64,000 nucleotides of DNA from CAZBRS01 sp964494475. Lineage in GTDB: Bacteria; Myxococcota_A; UBA9042; CAZBRS01. Position 1 is the first letter of the stretch, and every line of letters starts with the position of its first letter. The stretch spans positions 1 through 64,000 of the forward strand of contig CAZBRS010000024.1 in assembly GCA_964494475.1 (NCBI GenBank), in the 5' to 3' direction. Position numbers and translations under genes: made by a program. The notes below the pieces were generated by a model. The model was not told where the DNA came from. It saw only the letters and a program-made list of their open reading frames with translations, and did no database searches. This document shows, one piece after another, positions 14,774-24,516 of this stretch.

Positions 14774-17700
14774 CTAGAGCTCGGAGCACGTGTTCGTCGA
14801 CGCGTTGGTGTCGCCCACGACGCGCACCTGCCACTCGCCGCACGTGTTCGCGTCGGCGTACGACACGCGGACGTTGATGTACCGGTCGGAGTCGGATCCG
14901 GTGGGCACGCACACGCCGAACGCGCAGATGCAGGCCTCGTTCCACCGCACGGTGACCGTATCGACCGTGGCTCCCCCGTTCTGGGAGCTCCCGGCGCTCG
15001 TGGTGCAGTCGCTGCAGAACGCGCTCAGGTTGTAGTTGGTCCCGGCCGCCGGCGTGAGCGTGATGGTCGCCGAGAGTCGGTCGCAGCCGTTGTCGTCCTC
15101 GCTCACGAAGACCTGCAGCCACTTCTCGCCGCGCGAGGAGAACTGGACGGCGTTGGAGGCGGGAGACGTGTCGCCGCTCACCGACCCGATGTCGGTTCGG
15201 GAGGCGCACACGGGGTCGAGATCGAGATCGTATTCGCAGCCACCGTCGTCGAGGCCGTCGTAGTCGCAGTGGCCTGCATCGCAGGCGCTGATCTCGCACA
15301 CGCCCGCCTGGCACGTCTCGACGGCGTTGGTCAGGGCGCACGTCCGGTCGCAGTCGCCGCAGTTCGTGAGGGTGCGCAGGCTCGTCTCGCAGCCGTTCAC
15401 CGTCCAGCCGTCGCACGACTTGTAGCCACCGGCGCAGCTCGGCAGGCACTTGCCGTCGTCGCAGCTCGTCGAGCCGTGATCGTTGGTGCACTGGATGCCG
15501 CAGGCCCCGCAGTTGTCGACGTCGTCGGAGAAGTCCTCGTCGGTCTGGCCGCTGCAGTCGTTGTCGAGCTGGTCGCAGAGGGTCTCGGCGCCGGCCTCGT
15601 AGGCCGGGTTGCAGGCCTCGTAGCGGGTCGCCCCGCAGGGCAGCCAGGTGCCCCCGGAGCACAGCGACGCGGTCTTCGTGCAGCCGGCGCACACGCCGGC
15701 CTGCAGCTCGCACCCCGGGTGATCGTGGGTCAACAGGTCGGCGTCGGCGGCGTCGACCTTGCCGTCGCAGTCGTCGTCGGCGCCGTTGCACGTCTCGGCC
15801 CCGGCGTTGACCGCCGTGTCGCAGGTGGCGCCGTTGTGGGCCGCGTTGCAGACGACCTCGCCGTTGGCGCACGCCCCCGTACCGCACCCGGTGCCGAGCG
15901 CTCGCACGAGCCCGTTCCAGTCGATCAGGCTGTAGCCCTCGTCGACGGCGCCGTCGCAGTCGTTGTCGACGCCGTCGCAGCTCTCGCTGCCGGTGTTGCC
16001 GGCCGACGAGCACGCCGCCACGTTGTTGGCCACGTCGCAGGCCACCAGGCCGCCGGCGCAGGCTCCCGTGCCGCAGCCCTGGCCCACGGCCTTCGCGAGG
16101 CCGTTCCAGTCGACGATCGTGAAGCCCTCGTCGGTGCCGCCGTCGCAGTCGTCGTCGGCCCCGTTGCACGCCTCGAGCCCGACCAACCCGGCCGAGGAGC
16201 AGACGGCGCCCGTCTTGGCGGCGTTGCAGACCACCGCCCCGCCGAAGCACGCGCCCGTCCCGCACGATTGGCCGACGCCGCGCACCTGGCTGTTCCAGTC
16301 GGACAGCAGGAAGGCCTCGTCGACGGCGCCGTTGCAGTTGTTGTCGAGGCCGTCGCACGAGGTCTCGGTGCCCGCCTCGAAGGACGTCGTGCAAGCGGCG
16401 TAGTCGAGGTCGCCGCAGGGCAGCCACGTCCCGCCCACGCAGCGCGAGGTCGGCTTGGCGCAGCCAACGCACACGCCGCTGGTGTTCTCGCACGTGGGGT
16501 GGTCGTTCGTGAGCAGGTCGGGGTCGTTGGCGTCGAGCTTGCCGTCGCAGTCGTCGTCGGCGTTGTTGCACCTCTCGGGCCCGGCCAGGCCGGCGGTGTC
16601 GCACGCCGTGCCGTCTCCGGCGCCGTTGCACACGACCTCGCCGTCGGCGCAGGCGCCCGTGCCGCAGGCCGCGTGCAGCGTGCGTACCTGGCCGTTCCAG
16701 TCGGTGAACGTGAAGCCCTCGTCGATCTGACCGTCGCAGTCGTCGTCGACCCCGTTGCACGTCTCGATGGCGCCGCCCGCGGTCGAGCAGACCGCCGCGT
16801 TGGCCAGCGCGTCGCAGGTCACCACGCCGCCCGCGCAAGCGCCGGTGCCGCAGCCCTCGCCCACGGCGCGGTTCGCGCCGTTCCAGTCGGTGAAGGCGAA
16901 GCCCTCGTCGACCTGGCCGTCGCAGTCGTCGTCGACGCCGTCGCACGCCTCGACCCTGGCGTCGCCGTCGCTGGTGCACCACGCCTCGACGTAGTCGTGG
17001 CAGAGCACCGTGCCGCCGGCGCAGGCGCCCGTGCCGCACGTGTCGAACAGGCCGAGGACCTGCCCGTTCCAGTCGGTGTACGTGTAGCCCTCGTCGGTCT
17101 GGGTGTCGCAGTCGTTGTCGAGGCCGTCGCAAGACGCCTCGACGCCGTGGTGGTAGTTGAGATCGTGGTACCAGTAGTCGAGCTCGCCGCACGACAGCCA
17201 GAACCCGCCGACGCACAACGTGGGCGCCTTGCGGCTGCCCTCGCACACGCCCGCCTGCTTTTCGCACAGGGGCTGGTCGTTGGCGGCGAGGTCGGAGTCC
17301 TGCGCGTCGACCTTGCCGTCGCAGTCGTCGTCGAGGGCATTGCAGGTCTCGGGCGCCGTCATGCCGCTCGTGGTGCACAGGGTCGCGGCGCCGTCGGGCT
17401 GGCAGACGACCACGCCCCCGTCGCACACGCCCACTCCGCAGGCCTGGCCCACCTTGCGGCTCGCACCGTTCCAGTCGGCGAACGCGAAGTCCTCGTCGGT
17501 TAGGCCGTCGCAGTCGTCGTCGGCGCCGTTGCAGGCCTCGGGGCTCGCCAGATCGCGGGAGCTGCAGATGGCCGTCCACCTCTCGGGGTGGCACACGGCG
17601 GTGCCCCCTGCGCACGTTCCGGTTCCGCACGCCTGGCCGAGTTGACGCTCCTCGCCGTTCCAGTCGATCACCGCGTGGCCCTCGTCCACGACACCGTTGC

Positions 17701-19708
17701 AGTCGTTGTCGGCGCCGTCGCACCAGGTCTCGACCAACTCGTAGTCCTCGTCGCAGGCGGCGTAGTCCGCGCCCTGGCACGGCAGCCACTCGCCGTACGC
17801 GCACTGGTCCGGGCGCTTCTGGCAGCCGCTGCACAGGCCCTCCTGCAGGTCGCAGGGCACGATTTGCAGGGGCGTATTGCAGTCCGCCCCTACGCAGCCG
17901 GTCTCGGTGCCGACGTCGTCGGCGTCGACGAGCGCGTCGCAGTCGTCGTCGTGGCCGTTGCACACCTCGAGGGCGCCGTGGTGCGCCTCGGGGTCGGACG
18001 GCGCGCAGTCGGTCTCGTCGGGGTCGCCGTCGCCGTCACGATCGCCGTCGCAGGCGTCGCCGTCGCCGTCGTCGTCGCTGTCGGCCTGATCGGTGTTCGG
18101 CGTGAAGGGGCAGTTGTCGGCGCCGTTCTCGATCGTGTCGCCGTCGGCGTCGGCGTCGCAGGCATCGCCCTGCAGGTCGCCGTCGAGGTTGGACTGGGCC
18201 TGGTTGGACGCGAACGGGCAGTTGTCGGCGAGGTCGGGGACGCCGTCGTTGTCGTCGTCGGGGTCGACGCAATCGACCGGGCCGTCGGCGTCGGCGTCGG
18301 GGCAGGACTCGTCGGTCTGGCCGTCGCAGTTGTCGTCGATGGCGTTGCACCAGCGGCACGCGTCGCCGGCGACGGGCTCCTCGATCACGCTGGGGTTGCG
18401 CGTCTTGTCGAGGTCGAAGCAATCGTCGCCGTTGCACCCCGGCGCCGTCGACAGGTAGTTGTCGCCGTCGGCGTCGCAGTCGCAGCCGTCGCCCTTGCCG
18501 TCCTTGTCGTAGTCGGCCTGGCCGGCGTTGGCCACCTGCGTGCAGTTGTCGTCGCAGGCCGTCGCCTGGCCCGGCGCGCACGGCGCGTCGCCGATGGTGC
18601 CCGAGAGGTTGCCGTCGTCCGGTACGCCGTCGTCGTCGTCGTCGGGGTCGACGCAGTCGGCCAGCCCGTCGGCGTCGAGGTCGCCGAACGCGTTGTCGGT
18701 GAGCCCATCGCAGTCGTCGTCCTTGCCGTTGCAGGTCTCCTCGGCCGGCGCGGATCCGGTGCACGTCCAGCTGCCGTCTTCGCACGTCTTCTGGCCCGGG
18801 CACGATCCGATCTCGTTGGTGAGAGCGCAGGGCTGGGCCGCGATGTCTTCGTCGATCGCGCCGTCGCAGTCGTCGTCGGCGTCGTTGCAGGCCTCGGCGG
18901 CGGGCGTGGCGCCGTCGCAGGCGCTGAGCCCGGTCGCCGTGCACGCGCGCGTACCCGGGCACTGGCCGAACTCGTTCTGGACGTGGCACGCGGTCGAAGC
19001 GGCCTGCTCGATCGCGGAGGGGCTGCAGGCGCAGAGGCCCTGCTGCAGCACGCACTGCGTCGTGGTGGCGCCCCCCGGCAAGGGCACCTCGTCGCAGGCG
19101 TAGCCCTCGGGGCACTCGCCGTCGACGACGCAGGGAGAGCCGCAGAAGCTGCCGGCCGGTCCGTAGGAGACGCAACGGGCGTTCAGGGTGACGTCGGCCG
19201 CGGCGCAGTCGTCGTCGGTGGTGCAGGGCGTGCACAGGGTGAGCGCCTGGAACACGCAGATGTACACGCAGTCGGGGCACGTGTTCTTGACCTCGGCGCA
19301 CGTCCAGCCCGCGGCCTCGCACTCGTCGGTGCAGGTCGTGCTGCACACGTCGCCGGTGTTGGTCTCGACGCAGTAGTTGCTGGCGCAGTCGTCGCCCGAC
19401 TCGCAGGCGCAGCCGAAGCCCGCGTAGGGGGGCTCGCACGAGAGGGCCTCGGCTTCGTCCGCATCCCCGTCGGGGCCGCAGCACGCGTCGGGGGGCAGGG
19501 CGTCGGTCTCGGCCGGCGTCGCGTCGTCGAGGTCGGGGAGCACGAGGTCGGGCAGCACGCCGTCGGGCTTGACGAGCCCGTCGTCCGTCGCGTCGGGTTC
19601 GACGGTCGCGTCGGTCGACGAGTCGCTGCCGGAGGAGACGCCCGAACCGCACGAAGCGACCACGACGAAGCAGGCGAGCGCGGCGAGGACGAACGAGAGG
19701 CGTTTCAT
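14774..19708 (-). CDS. Large MopE-repeat lipoprotein, surface metal-binding type
   Basis: A 1644-residue protein. The start is placed at MKRLSFVLAALACFVVVASC, a lipoprotein signal with lipobox VASC; the frame remains open further upstream but without export features. After an acidic Ser/Asp linker come Cys-rich repeats. I count 16 motifs of the MopE type (CNGxDDDCDGxxDE and variants), plus about three thrombospondin-3-like calcium repeats (DGDLQGDACDADADGD). A longer repeat (DWNG...GTGAC.GG.V.C) recurs around the MopE motifs. A beta-rich C-terminal domain follows. MopE-type motifs are known for metal binding in secreted proteins. It lies outside the cytoplasm; its precise role is unknown. It has no MYXO-CTERM tail. 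Confidence 0.85.
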   Translation of the reverse strand: MKRLSFVLAALACFVVVASCGSGVSSGSDSSTDATVEPDATDDGLVKPDGVLPDLVLPDLDDATPAETDALPPDACCGPDGDADEAEALSCEPPYAGFGCACESGDDCASNYCVETNTGDVCSTTCTDECEAAGWTCAEVKNTCPDCVYICVFQALTLCTPCTTDDDCAAADVTLNARCVSYGPAGSFCGSPCVVDGECPEGYACDEVPLPGGATTTQCVLQQGLCACSPSAIEQAASTACHVQNEFGQCPGTRACTATGLSACDGATPAAEACNDADDDCDGAIDEDIAAQPCALTNEIGSCPGQKTCEDGSWTCTGSAPAEETCNGKDDDCDGLTDNAFGDLDADGLADCVDPDDDDDGVPDDGNLSGTIGDAPCAPGQATACDDNCTQVANAGQADYDKDGKGDGCDCDADGDNYLSTAPGCNGDDCFDLDKTRNPSVIEEPVAGDACRWCNAIDDNCDGQTDESCPDADADGPVDCVDPDDDNDGVPDLADNCPFASNQAQSNLDGDLQGDACDADADGDTIENGADNCPFTPNTDQADSDDDGDGDACDGDRDGDGDPDETDCAPSDPEAHHGALEVCNGHDDDCDALVDADDVGTETGCVGADCNTPLQIVPCDLQEGLCSGCQKRPDQCAYGEWLPCQGADYAACDEDYELVETWCDGADNDCNGVVDEGHAVIDWNGEERQLGQACGTGTCAGGTAVCHPERWTAICSSRDLASPEACNGADDDCDGLTDEDFAFADWNGASRKVGQACGVGVCDGGVVVCQPDGAATLCTTSGMTAPETCNALDDDCDGKVDAQDSDLAANDQPLCEKQAGVCEGSRKAPTLCVGGFWLSCGELDYWYHDLNYHHGVEASCDGLDNDCDTQTDEGYTYTDWNGQVLGLFDTCGTGACAGGTVLCHDYVEAWCTSDGDARVEACDGVDDDCDGQVDEGFAFTDWNGANRAVGEGCGTGACAGGVVTCDALANAAVCSTAGGAIETCNGVDDDCDGQIDEGFTFTDWNGQVRTLHAACGTGACADGEVVCNGAGDGTACDTAGLAGPERCNNADDDCDGKLDANDPDLLTNDHPTCENTSGVCVGCAKPTSRCVGGTWLPCGDLDYAACTTSFEAGTETSCDGLDNNCNGAVDEAFLLSDWNSQVRGVGQSCGTGACFGGAVVCNAAKTGAVCSSAGLVGLEACNGADDDCDGGTDEGFTIVDWNGLAKAVGQGCGTGACAGGLVACDVANNVAACSSAGNTGSESCDGVDNDCDGAVDEGYSLIDWNGLVRALGTGCGTGACANGEVVCNAAHNGATCDTAVNAGAETCNGADDDCDGKVDAADADLLTHDHPGCELQAGVCAGCTKTASLCSGGTWLPCGATRYEACNPAYEAGAETLCDQLDNDCSGQTDEDFSDDVDNCGACGIQCTNDHGSTSCDDGKCLPSCAGGYKSCDGWTVNGCETSLRTLTNCGDCDRTCALTNAVETCQAGVCEISACDAGHCDYDGLDDGGCEYDLDLDPVCASRTDIGSVSGDTSPASNAVQFSSRGEKWLQVFVSEDDNGCDRLSATITLTPAAGTNYNLSAFCSDCTTSAGSSQNGGATVDTVTVRWNEACICAFGVCVPTGSDSDRYINVRVSYADANTCGEWQVRVVGDTNASTNTCSEL

Positions 19709-19910
19709 GGGGACTCCAGCGTCAGGTTCAATCGGTCTTCGCGAACCGACACAGTTTAGTCGAAACGCCGCGCGCGTCCAGGGGAGCGCGGCCACGCCTG
19801 CGCCAGTGCCAGGGCGCGAAGCCGGGAGATCGACCCCGGCGCAGGTCGCCCCTTGCGTCCAGCGGGCCATCCGTGGGAACGTACCGTCGCATCTCTGGCC
19901 GGAGGCCTCC

Positions 19911-21770
19911 GTGTCCCGCCGCCTGGCGTATTTCGCGTTCGTGCTCGTGGCGCTACCGGCCGCTTGCGACTCCGAGATCGCGTCGACCTGCTCCGCGCTG
20001 GCCGAGCCGGTCGCGCTCGACCTGTCGGGGGCGTGGTCCGTGCAGGCCGATCCCGAGGGCGTGGGCGACGCCGAGCGCTGGGCCTCCAACGAACTCCCCG
20101 CGCCGCTGACGGTCACGGTGCCCCGTTGCCTCGACGTCGCCAGCCCCGACCTCGCGAGCTACGTGGGCAAGAGCTGGTGGCAGCGTCGTTTCACCGCGCC
20201 GACCCTCGCCGAGGGCGAGCGCGCGTGGCTCGTGTTCGACGGCGTGGCTCTCCGGGCGCGCGTCTTCCTCGATGGGGTGGAGCGCCCGGTGGGCACGATC
20301 GCCCACGACCACGTGCGCGCCGAGTTCGACGTCACCGACCTCCTGAACCCCGGGGAACACCTGCTGGCCGTCGAGGTCGACAACACCATCCTCGAGTCGT
20401 CCATCCCCGACCCCGGGTGGGTGGGCTGGTGGAACCACACGGGCCTCATCCGGCCGGTGCGCTTCGAGGTGCGGCCGAGGGTCGACCTCGGCGCGCTCCG
20501 CCTGGACACGACGCAGAACACCGACGGCACCTGGCACGCGCGCGTGGTCGCGTCGGTCTCGAACGCCGGGTCCGAGGCCCTCCCCGGTACGCTCCGGCTG
20601 CAGCTTCAGGACGAAGCCGACGGGTGCACCCGCGCGTTCGAGTCGATCTCGAGCCGCACGGTCACCGTCGGCGAGGCCGACCTGGTGGTCGAGGCCGATC
20701 TGGCGGGCGTCTCTCCCTGGGCGCCCGGGGCTCCCCACCTCTACCGCCTGGTGGCCACCCTCGAGACCACGAGCGGCACCACCACGCGCACGATTCGCAC
20801 CGGCTTTCGCGAGGTGCGCCTCGACGGGCCCCGCGCGCTCTGGAACGGCGTGCCGCTCACGCTTCGAGGGCTGAACCGCCACGAGATGCACCCTGACCAC
20901 GGCTTCGCCCTGCCGTCGGCCGTTCAGCGCGCCGATCTCGAAGACCTCGTCGCGCTCGGCGCCAACGCGGTGCGCCTGGCCCACTATCCCCAGTCGGCCG
21001 AGGTGCTCGACCTCTGCGACGAGCTGGGGTTGCTCGCCTGGGTCGAGATCCCCGCGTGGCAGTCGCGGGCCGAGGTCTTGGGCGACGACGCCGTCTTCTC
21101 CGAGTCGGCCGCGCCTTTCCTCACGGCCATGATCGAGGAGCACCGGCACCACCCGTCGGTGCTGTTCTGGGGCCTCGGAAACGAGTTTCCGTCGCACACG
21201 GAGATCATCGAGCGTTACTGCGAGCGCGCCGCCGCCCTGGTGCGCGGGCTCGATCCTTCGAGGCTGGTGGTCTTCGCCTCCGACAAGCACGAGCTCTTGC
21301 CCATCGCTCAGGTCGATCGTTGCTTCCAGCACGTCGACGTGGTGGCGATCAACGAGTACTACGGCTGGTACTACAAGGCCATGACCGACCTCGGGCCCGC
21401 GCTCGACGCCCTGCACGCCGCCTTCCCGTCGAAGCCCGTCCTGGTCTCCGAGCTCGGCACGGAGGCCATCCTGGGCCGCGCCAATCCTGACCCCCCCGAC
21501 GTGGGGCGCCTGCCCGGGGGCGGCTTCGAGTTCAGCGAGGACTTCCAGGTCAAGTTCCTGGCGACGCACCTCGACCAGATCGACGCCCCCGCGCGCGCCG
21601 ACTGGATGCTGGGCGCCTACCTGTGGGTCTACGCTGATTTCGCCGATCCGCACCGCGTCGGCGACGGACGCCCCCCCGAGATGAACCACCTGAACCTGAA
21701 GGGTCTGGTCACCGGACAGCGCGAGAGGAAGCGCGCCTGGCAGCTCGTCCACGATCGCTGGAACCCCTGA
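19911..21770 (+). CDS. Glycoside hydrolase family 2 lipoprotein (beta-glucuronidase/galactosidase-like)
   Basis: A 619-residue protein. The GTG at 19911 is chosen because GGAGG lies at 19901-19905 and a lipoprotein signal follows (VALPAAC). The order is a jelly-roll sugar-binding domain (VGKSWWQRRFTAP, NPGEHLLAVEVDN, GWWNHTGLIRPV), an immunoglobulin-like domain, then a TIM barrel starting FREVRLDG. Candidate acid/base Glu425 is in GLGNEFPS and nucleophile Glu514 in LVSELGTE. NRHEMHPDHG is a GH2 signature. It would hydrolyse a beta-linked sugar in the periplasm or on the surface. The next gene starts at the base after its stop. Confidence 0.88.
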   Translation: MSRRLAYFAFVLVALPAACDSEIASTCSALAEPVALDLSGAWSVQADPEGVGDAERWASNELPAPLTVTVPRCLDVASPDLASYVGKSWWQRRFTAPTLAEGERAWLVFDGVALRARVFLDGVERPVGTIAHDHVRAEFDVTDLLNPGEHLLAVEVDNTILESSIPDPGWVGWWNHTGLIRPVRFEVRPRVDLGALRLDTTQNTDGTWHARVVASVSNAGSEALPGTLRLQLQDEADGCTRAFESISSRTVTVGEADLVVEADLAGVSPWAPGAPHLYRLVATLETTSGTTTRTIRTGFREVRLDGPRALWNGVPLTLRGLNRHEMHPDHGFALPSAVQRADLEDLVALGANAVRLAHYPQSAEVLDLCDELGLLAWVEIPAWQSRAEVLGDDAVFSESAAPFLTAMIEEHRHHPSVLFWGLGNEFPSHTEIIERYCERAAALVRGLDPSRLVVFASDKHELLPIAQVDRCFQHVDVVAINEYYGWYYKAMTDLGPALDALHAAFPSKPVLVSELGTEAILGRANPDPPDVGRLPGGGFEFSEDFQVKFLATHLDQIDAPARADWMLGAYLWVYADFADPHRVGDGRPPEMNHLNLKGLVTGQRERKRAWQLVHDRWNP

Positions 21771-23426
21771 ATGGGAGCCCTCCGCGACGCCGCCTTCCTC
21801 TCGATCCTGGTGACGCTGATCGCTCTGGCGGGGCTCGTGCCGTGGGCGTTCGCGGCGACCGCACGTCGGCGGGACCGCGGTGGGTGGCTCGAGGCCGGGA
21901 TCGTACTCGCGCTGACCGTCGGCGCCTTCGCGCTGCGGTGGGGGCTGCCGTTCCACACGCTGATCCACGAGAACCACCACGGCTACACCTACGTCACGTC
22001 GCTGACCGTGCTCGACGCGCGCGTCGACCTCTTCGGGGTGCCGTCGTCGTTCCTGGTGCTCTTCCACCTGGCCAACCGCGTGCTGCCGGTATCGGACGAG
22101 AACCTGTTCCTCCTGAACGCGCTGGCCTCGGCGGCGGGCGTGGGAGCCATGTACGTGCTGGCGCGCGCGGTCTTCGGCTCGCGCCTGGCGGCCTGGACCT
22201 CGGCGACCGTGCTGCTGCTCCTGCCGGTCGCGATCGGCTTCGCGCCCACCGAGGAGCCCGCCGTGCTCGCCACGGGGTTCTTCCTGTGGGGCGCGGCCCT
22301 GGCGTGGCGGGGGGCGCGGGACCGACGCTTCCTCCTGTTCGTGACGGGGGCGTTGCTGGTGGCGGTGGCGGCCAGCGTGCGCGACCTCTTCCTGCTGCTG
22401 GCGCTCACGCTGCCCCTGCTGCTGGCGACCGGCGATCGGGGCGCCTGGCGCGAGCGCTGGCCCACCTGGCTCGCCTGGTTGGCGCTGCCGGCGCTGCTGC
22501 TGGTGCCGCGGGCGCTGCTGCTCGCCTCGCTCGCCGCCCGTTGCGCGAACGTCCCGTGCGGGCTGGTGGGAACGTCGATGCTGTTCGGCGAGGGTCGTTG
22601 GATCGAGTGGGCGCCTCCGCTCGTCCCGGCGTGGGTGACCCTCGCCGCCGGCGTCGCGCTGGTCTGGCTGGGCCTGCGCGCGTTGCGTACGCGCGCGTGG
22701 CGCGTCTTCGGGGCGGTCGCCGGGATGCTGCTGGTCGCGCGCGTGCTCGGCGATCTCGTCAACGGCGGCTGGTTCCCGTCGCAGTTCCGGTACCGCTACC
22801 TCGAGCTCTCGCTGTTGGCGCTGCCCGTGGGCTGGCTCGCCGATCGGGGGCTCGGGGGAGGCGTCTCCCGGGGTGGGGCGCGGGCCTGGCTCGCCTTCGC
22901 GGCGGCCCCGCTGGCGGGCGTGGTCACGCTGGCGCTGGCCCCGGAGGGCGCCCGCCTCGACCTGCCCGTCGTGCAGGAGTACCGCTTCTTCCGCGACGCG
23001 CTCGGCGGGCTCGAGGAGCGCGCCCGGTTCGTGTCGTTCGACGTGGCGGGGCAGACCATCGCGCCCGTGACCGAGGGCTGGCTCGCGACGGTGAGGCCGG
23101 CCTGGGAGGTGGTCAAGAGCGACGCCTGGGTTCGCGGCGAGCGCGGAGACCCGGGCCTGCCGACCTACCTATTGCTCGATCGGACGTGCTTCACGCGCGC
23201 GCACTGCCAGATCGGCGACGACGAGTGCGGCCGAGCGGTCGCGACGCCCCGCGGCCGCATGAGCGAGCGGTGCGCTCGGGTGCTCGAGTCGTCGCGGTGG
23301 GAGGTCGTCGCCGAGGCGCCCGTGCGCCCCACGGCGCTGGCGCACCTCAGCGCTCTGGGGGGCCAGCCGCTCGATCTGCCCGGGTTCGACGCCGAGGTCC
23401 GGATCGCCATCCTGAGGGCGAAGTGA
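21771..23426 (+). CDS. Polytopic membrane protein, GT-C glycosyltransferase-like
   Basis: A 551-residue protein with about eight to ten hydrophobic segments in the first 390 residues and a soluble C-terminal domain of about 160. Its first loop has HTLIHENHHGYTY, and the arrangement resembles the dolichyl-phosphate-mannose-type (GT-C) membrane transferases, but the diagnostic acidic pair is not clear to me. The C-terminal domain holds several Cys (RTCFTRAHCQIGDDECG, SERCARV). It starts directly after the GH2 stop, so the two are probably co-expressed. The assignment is tentative. Confidence 0.55.
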   Translation: MGALRDAAFLSILVTLIALAGLVPWAFAATARRRDRGGWLEAGIVLALTVGAFALRWGLPFHTLIHENHHGYTYVTSLTVLDARVDLFGVPSSFLVLFHLANRVLPVSDENLFLLNALASAAGVGAMYVLARAVFGSRLAAWTSATVLLLLPVAIGFAPTEEPAVLATGFFLWGAALAWRGARDRRFLLFVTGALLVAVAASVRDLFLLLALTLPLLLATGDRGAWRERWPTWLAWLALPALLLVPRALLLASLAARCANVPCGLVGTSMLFGEGRWIEWAPPLVPAWVTLAAGVALVWLGLRALRTRAWRVFGAVAGMLLVARVLGDLVNGGWFPSQFRYRYLELSLLALPVGWLADRGLGGGVSRGGARAWLAFAAAPLAGVVTLALAPEGARLDLPVVQEYRFFRDALGGLEERARFVSFDVAGQTIAPVTEGWLATVRPAWEVVKSDAWVRGERGDPGLPTYLLLDRTCFTRAHCQIGDDECGRAVATPRGRMSERCARVLESSRWEVVAEAPVRPTALAHLSALGGQPLDLPGFDAEVRIAILRAK

Positions 23427-23466
23427 GGATGGTATGGTTGTCGCGCGAGCGGAAAGGAGAGGCCCC

Positions 23467-24516
23467 GTGATCCCGCCGAGCCGATCGTCCTTCGTGGCCG
23501 TCGCGTGCGTCTTCCTGCTGGCGGTCGCGGTCGCGGGGCTCTCGAGGTGCGAGCCCGACGAGCAGGAGCGCCGGCGAATCCGCGCGACCTTCGTGGGCGG
23601 CCTCGCCGACCTCGCCGCGCACCTCGAGACCGGCGACCGAGAGGCCTTGCGGCGCGCCCGCGAGGCCTTCCAGCGCGTGTCGGGCGAGTCCATCGACTAC
23701 GCCGACGGCCCCGTGGCGATTCACCACCCCATCAACTTCGAGGTGCCGCTCTTCCAGCGCATCGTGGAGGTCCGCCTCGACCCGTCCGCTGCGGCCGCGT
23801 GGAAGGACGATCCGCTCTTCCCCCACGTGCTCCGCCGGCTCGAGCGCGACGACGCGCGGCTGCTCAAGGTGCACCTCGGGGGCGTGCTCGCCGAGCACCG
23901 GGCGCTGCTCGATCCGGCGTTCCGGACCGAGGCCGATCGGCCGACGCTGAGCATGGACGAGAACTCCCTCCACCACCTTATCCTGACGACCCGCCCCGAG
24001 CGCTGGGGCGACCTCGGCAAGAAGCGGATGGAGCTGTTCGCGCCGCGCCCCGGCGAGCACGTCGCCGACGTGGGCTGCGGGGCCGGGTTCTTCACCTTCC
24101 GCATGGCGCCCCTGGTGGGGCCGACGGGCAAGGTTCTGGCGGTCGACATCGACGTCCGGATCCTCGAGTTCGTCCGCGAGGTCATCGCCGCCGAGCGCGT
24201 CGCGAACGTCGAGGTCGTTCCGTCGCGGCCCGACGACGTCTCGCTGGCCGCGGCTTCGGTCGACGCCGTGCTGCTCACCAACACGTTCTACGCCATCGAG
24301 GAGATGCCCGTCGGCCAGAAGACCGCATTCTGGGCCAGCCTGCGCCGTGCGCTCCGTCCCGGCGCGCGCGTGCTCATCTGCGACGACACGAAGCGCCTCG
24401 AGGGCCTGCCGTACCCCGAGACCCTGCGCCGCATCCGGGCGGCCGGGCTCCAGCCCGGCGGGGGCTATGGGGAGGAGGGCGACTTCTGCGTGCTGGCCTA
24501 CGCGCGTTCGGAGTAG
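23467..24516 (+). CDS. Membrane-anchored class I SAM-dependent methyltransferase
   Basis: A 349-residue protein. GTG 23467 is preferred over ATG 23434 because AAAGGAGA lies just upstream and a hydrophobic segment (VAVACVFLLAVAVAGLS) then starts near residue 10. After a helical linker, VADVGCGAGFFTFRMA is SAM motif I, VLAVDID motif II and VDAVLLTNTFYAI motif IV. The fold suggests small-molecule or lipid methylation at the membrane face; the substrate is unknown. The tail overlaps the convergent subtilase gene by 19 bases. Confidence 0.75.
   Translation: MIPPSRSSFVAVACVFLLAVAVAGLSRCEPDEQERRRIRATFVGGLADLAAHLETGDREALRRAREAFQRVSGESIDYADGPVAIHHPINFEVPLFQRIVEVRLDPSAAAAWKDDPLFPHVLRRLERDDARLLKVHLGGVLAEHRALLDPAFRTEADRPTLSMDENSLHHLILTTRPERWGDLGKKRMELFAPRPGEHVADVGCGAGFFTFRMAPLVGPTGKVLAVDIDVRILEFVREVIAAERVANVEVVPSRPDDVSLAAASVDAVLLTNTFYAIEEMPVGQKTAFWASLRRALRPGARVLICDDTKRLEGLPYPETLRRIRAAGLQPGGGYGEEGDFCVLAYARSE

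Noticed and set aside
13817..17503. A 1228-codon open frame antisense to hisG and the MopE-repeat gene
   Set aside because: The sequence is a complement of repeated Cys/Asp codons (Val/Ala/Gly-rich) and lacks any motif.
19732..19749. Near-palindrome TCGGTCTTCGCGAACCGA as an operator for the MopE lipoprotein
   Set aside because: Only the outer five bases pair properly; the inner part is off register and no second copy was noticed.
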